Source of the DNA: Bdellovibrionales bacterium
Lineage (GTDB): Bacteria > Bdellovibrionota > FAC87 > UBA2466
Length of the DNA stretch: 33,383 nucleotides
Assembly: GCA_005776395.1 (NCBI GenBank)
Contig: SXPJ01000085.1
Coordinates: forward strand, 1 to 33,383
Direction of reading: 5' to 3'
In this document: positions 31,891 through 33,383 of the stretch, piece after piece
How positions within the stretch are numbered: the stretch's first letter is position 1
How the letters are laid out: every line of letters starts with the position of its first letter
Made by a program: the position numbers and the translations under genes
Notes under the pieces: generated by a model
The model's database searches: none
The model's input: the letters and a program-made list of their open reading frames with translations, nothing else
What the model was told of the DNA's origin: nothing

Positions 31891-32724
31891 ATGGCATTAA
31901 CTATTTTAACCAATTTGGCGTCGCTCAATACGAAACGCCATCTTGAGGAGTCATCAGAGAAATACGCTCAGGCAGCCGAGCGTATCGCGACAGGTAAACG
32001 TATTAACAAATCGGGCGATGACGCCGCCGGACTTTCGATATCTACAACTATTGAAGGGCAGGTTAGAAGCATTCAGCAAGCCCGTCGAAATGCTCAAGAT
32101 GCTCTCTCTCTCATGCAGGTCGCTGAGGGGGGAATGAACGACGTAAATAACTTAATCATTCGTTTAAGAGAGCTCGCTATTCAGGCGGCTAGTGATAGCG
32201 TGGGGGATAATGAAAGAAAATCTATTCAATTCGAAGTAGATCAGGTCAAACAAGAGATCGATCGACTCTCTGAGGTAACTCGATTTTTGGATACCACTCT
32301 TTTGAATGGAAAAGGCAAAGACTTTGTATTTCAAATCGGACCCGATAACAACGAAATGAATCGATTTGAATATGACGCCTCTAAATTAGACCTAAGTATT
32401 TCATCCCTGGGTTTATCCGGGGTGGATCTTTCAGATATCGAATCGGCTCAAGATGCTCTCAGTTCAATCGATGAATCAATAAAGCAACTAATTGAACCTC
32501 GAGCCGAGTTAGGAGCACTTCAATCAAGACTTACATCTGTCTCAAGTAGTTTGTCAGTTTACGAAGAAAACATGACCGCTGCGAGAGCAAGGATTATTGA
32601 TGCAGACATTGCCAAAGAAACAGCAGATGCAGTCAAAACTCAAGTGCTTCAGAAGGCCGGAATATCGATATTGTCACAGACAAATCTAAATCCAGCTATG
32701 GCACTAAAACTATTAGGAGATTAG
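31891..32724 (+). CDS. fliC: Flagellin
   Basis: The 277-residue filament protein is a short flagellin. The N-terminal D0/D1 part has TNLASLNTKRHLEESSEKYA, RIATGKRINKSGDDAAGLSIS and ALSLMQVAEGGMNDV. The C-terminal D1/D0 part has ELGALQSRLTSVSSSL, ENMTAARARIIDADIAKETA and LSQTNLNPAMALKLL. Only a small central segment lies between, so the surface-exposed D2/D3 domains are missing. GGAG precedes the ATG by a few bases, and a good sigma-28 promoter lies upstream. Bdellovibrio-type bacteria carry several such flagellin genes; whether this is one of several cannot be told. A strong hairpin follows the stop. Confidence 0.95.
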   Translation: MALTILTNLASLNTKRHLEESSEKYAQAAERIATGKRINKSGDDAAGLSISTTIEGQVRSIQQARRNAQDALSLMQVAEGGMNDVNNLIIRLRELAIQAASDSVGDNERKSIQFEVDQVKQEIDRLSEVTRFLDTTLLNGKGKDFVFQIGPDNNEMNRFEYDASKLDLSISSLGLSGVDLSDIESAQDALSSIDESIKQLIEPRAELGALQSRLTSVSSSLSVYEENMTAARARIIDADIAKETADAVKTQVLQKAGISILSQTNLNPAMALKLLGD

Positions 32725-32759
32725 ATCGCGTTCAAATGTAAGCTGAAAAATGGGTGAAA

Positions 32760-32791
32760 ATCGGCTTACCCTTTAATCGGGGTAAGCCGAT
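32760..32791 (+). other. 12-bp perfect hairpin between flagellin and the next gene
   Basis: ATCGGCTTACCC (32760-32771) pairs exactly with GGGTAAGCCGAT (32780-32791) across an 8-base loop. No T-run follows, so it is probably not a simple terminator. It may protect the 3' end of the flagellin mRNA or reduce readthrough into the next gene. Confidence 0.65.
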
Positions 32792-32812
32792 AACTCTGAT
32801 GAGGAGTCTCTT

Positions 32813-33169
32813 ATGGCCGTGAACCCATTAAATCCTGCGATGCCTTATTCGATTAACGCTTCGAATGAAACATTGGACAATGCTCGACAACACCAAGAGA
32901 AGAACAGCAATAAAAAGGAAACAAAGCTCAAATCGAAATTAGAAATCTCTAAGAATAATCAAAATTCAATAGAAACACCTCAAAACACTATCACTGAACC
33001 CGAAGCCACCGAGCTAATAAGTCAAATCATTGACAGCAGTAAAGTCATTGAACTTCTTTCGCATCGTCCTAAGTTCAAGAAATCTGTGAGAAACTGCTTT
33101 TTAAATAAACCAAACGCTTCAGAAAACAGCCAAATTCCTGACGTAAAAAAGTTTAATAAAGCTTTCTAA
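32813..33169 (+). CDS. Unknown small polar protein downstream of flagellin
   Basis: The 118-residue product has no signal peptide or membrane segment. It is rich in Asn, Lys, Glu and Gln (NSNKKETKLKSKLEISKNNQ), with a possible short helical domain around residues 63-90 (EATELISQIIDSSKVIELLS). I do not recognise a family. It is probably cytoplasmic or a flagellar export substrate. The ATG follows GAGGAG by about six bases, and the gene sits between flagellin and another possible flagellar gene on the same strand. That makes a flagellar chaperone or regulator possible but unproven. The name FlaG is not supported by its sequence. Confidence 0.6.
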   Translation: MAVNPLNPAMPYSINASNETLDNARQHQEKNSNKKETKLKSKLEISKNNQNSIETPQNTITEPEATELISQIIDSSKVIELLSHRPKFKKSVRNCFLNKPNASENSQIPDVKKFNKAF

Positions 33170-33308
33170 TTAAACATTATTTTACCCTTTCAGGATTGCT
33201 TTCAATATTTCTTAATCTTATACTTAAAGAGTAGATTCAATTGTTCCTTTTTTCCCTCGATCTTTTTCCCAAAACTATTGGCCGTTTTATTAACCTAAGG
33301 AGCTTGGT

Positions 33309-33383
33309 GTGCCTGGCATATCAATGGATTCAGTCTCAAATTTGAGCCCAGAATTCCAAAAAGTTTTTGGGGCCGCAGTCCAA
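33309..33383 (+). CDS. Start of a further gene, cut by the window edge
   Basis: AAGGAG at 33297-33302 precedes a GTG at 33309, from which 25 codons are open to the window end, reading VPGISMDSVSNLSPEFQ and then KVFGAAVQ. A second GTG at 33307 is in another frame. The position after flagellin and the early GIS-type start recall hook-associated protein FliD, but the piece is too short to name. This is a guess from context. Confidence 0.45.
   Translation, partial: MPGISMDSVSNLSPEFQKVFGAAVQ

Overview
This is a 33.4 kb AT-rich bacterial chromosomal window. Several traits point to a predatory-bacterium relative (Bdellovibrionota-like): short flagellins, many small exported proteins and lipoproteins, a division transpeptidase with a C-terminal PASTA domain, and MurE with the meso-DAP signature. 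That placement is inference from protein character, not from a marker gene. No tRNA, rRNA, CRISPR array or complete insertion sequence was seen.

Left part (1-11.7 kb) is an accessory-looking mixture of short transcription units. A DUF4331 pair made of separate N- and C-terminal halves is followed by a HupE/UreJ-like membrane protein. Then come, on the minus strand, two lipoproteins (one DUF547), an ArsM-type arsenite methyltransferase and an OafA-type acyltransferase. On the plus strand are a PhnA/YjdM protein, an AAA ATPase and a small envelope protein. An ICMT-like membrane methyltransferase lies divergent to thymidine kinase, whose gene overlaps a TrmB-like methyltransferase with an altered motif. 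An M14 carboxypeptidase closes this part.

Middle part (11.7-22.7 kb) holds a compact minus-strand unit, glyS-ppdK-smc, with glyS and ppdK joined by a TGATG overlap. smc carries an in-frame TAA at codon 141, although the reading frame on both sides is intact. Upstream of glyS are two orphan TadB/TadC-like genes, then a divergent long-chain acyl-CoA ligase that ends in a strong bidirectional terminator.

Right part (22.7-33.4 kb) is a shortened division/cell-wall cluster on the minus strand: rsmH-ftsL-ftsI-murE-murF-mraY-murD. It runs from lipid II precursor synthesis (MurE, MurF, MurD, MraY) to septal cross-linking (FtsI with FtsL). Divergent from rsmH is a flagellin gene behind a good sigma-28 promoter, then a small unknown gene and the start of another gene cut by the window edge.

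The most notable non-coding structure is a 230-bp miniature transposable element between ftsI and murE. It has 16-bp terminal inverted repeats, a perfect 28-bp internal palindrome and an exact 9-bp flanking target duplication. A shorter, internally deleted relative lies downstream of the TrmB-like gene.
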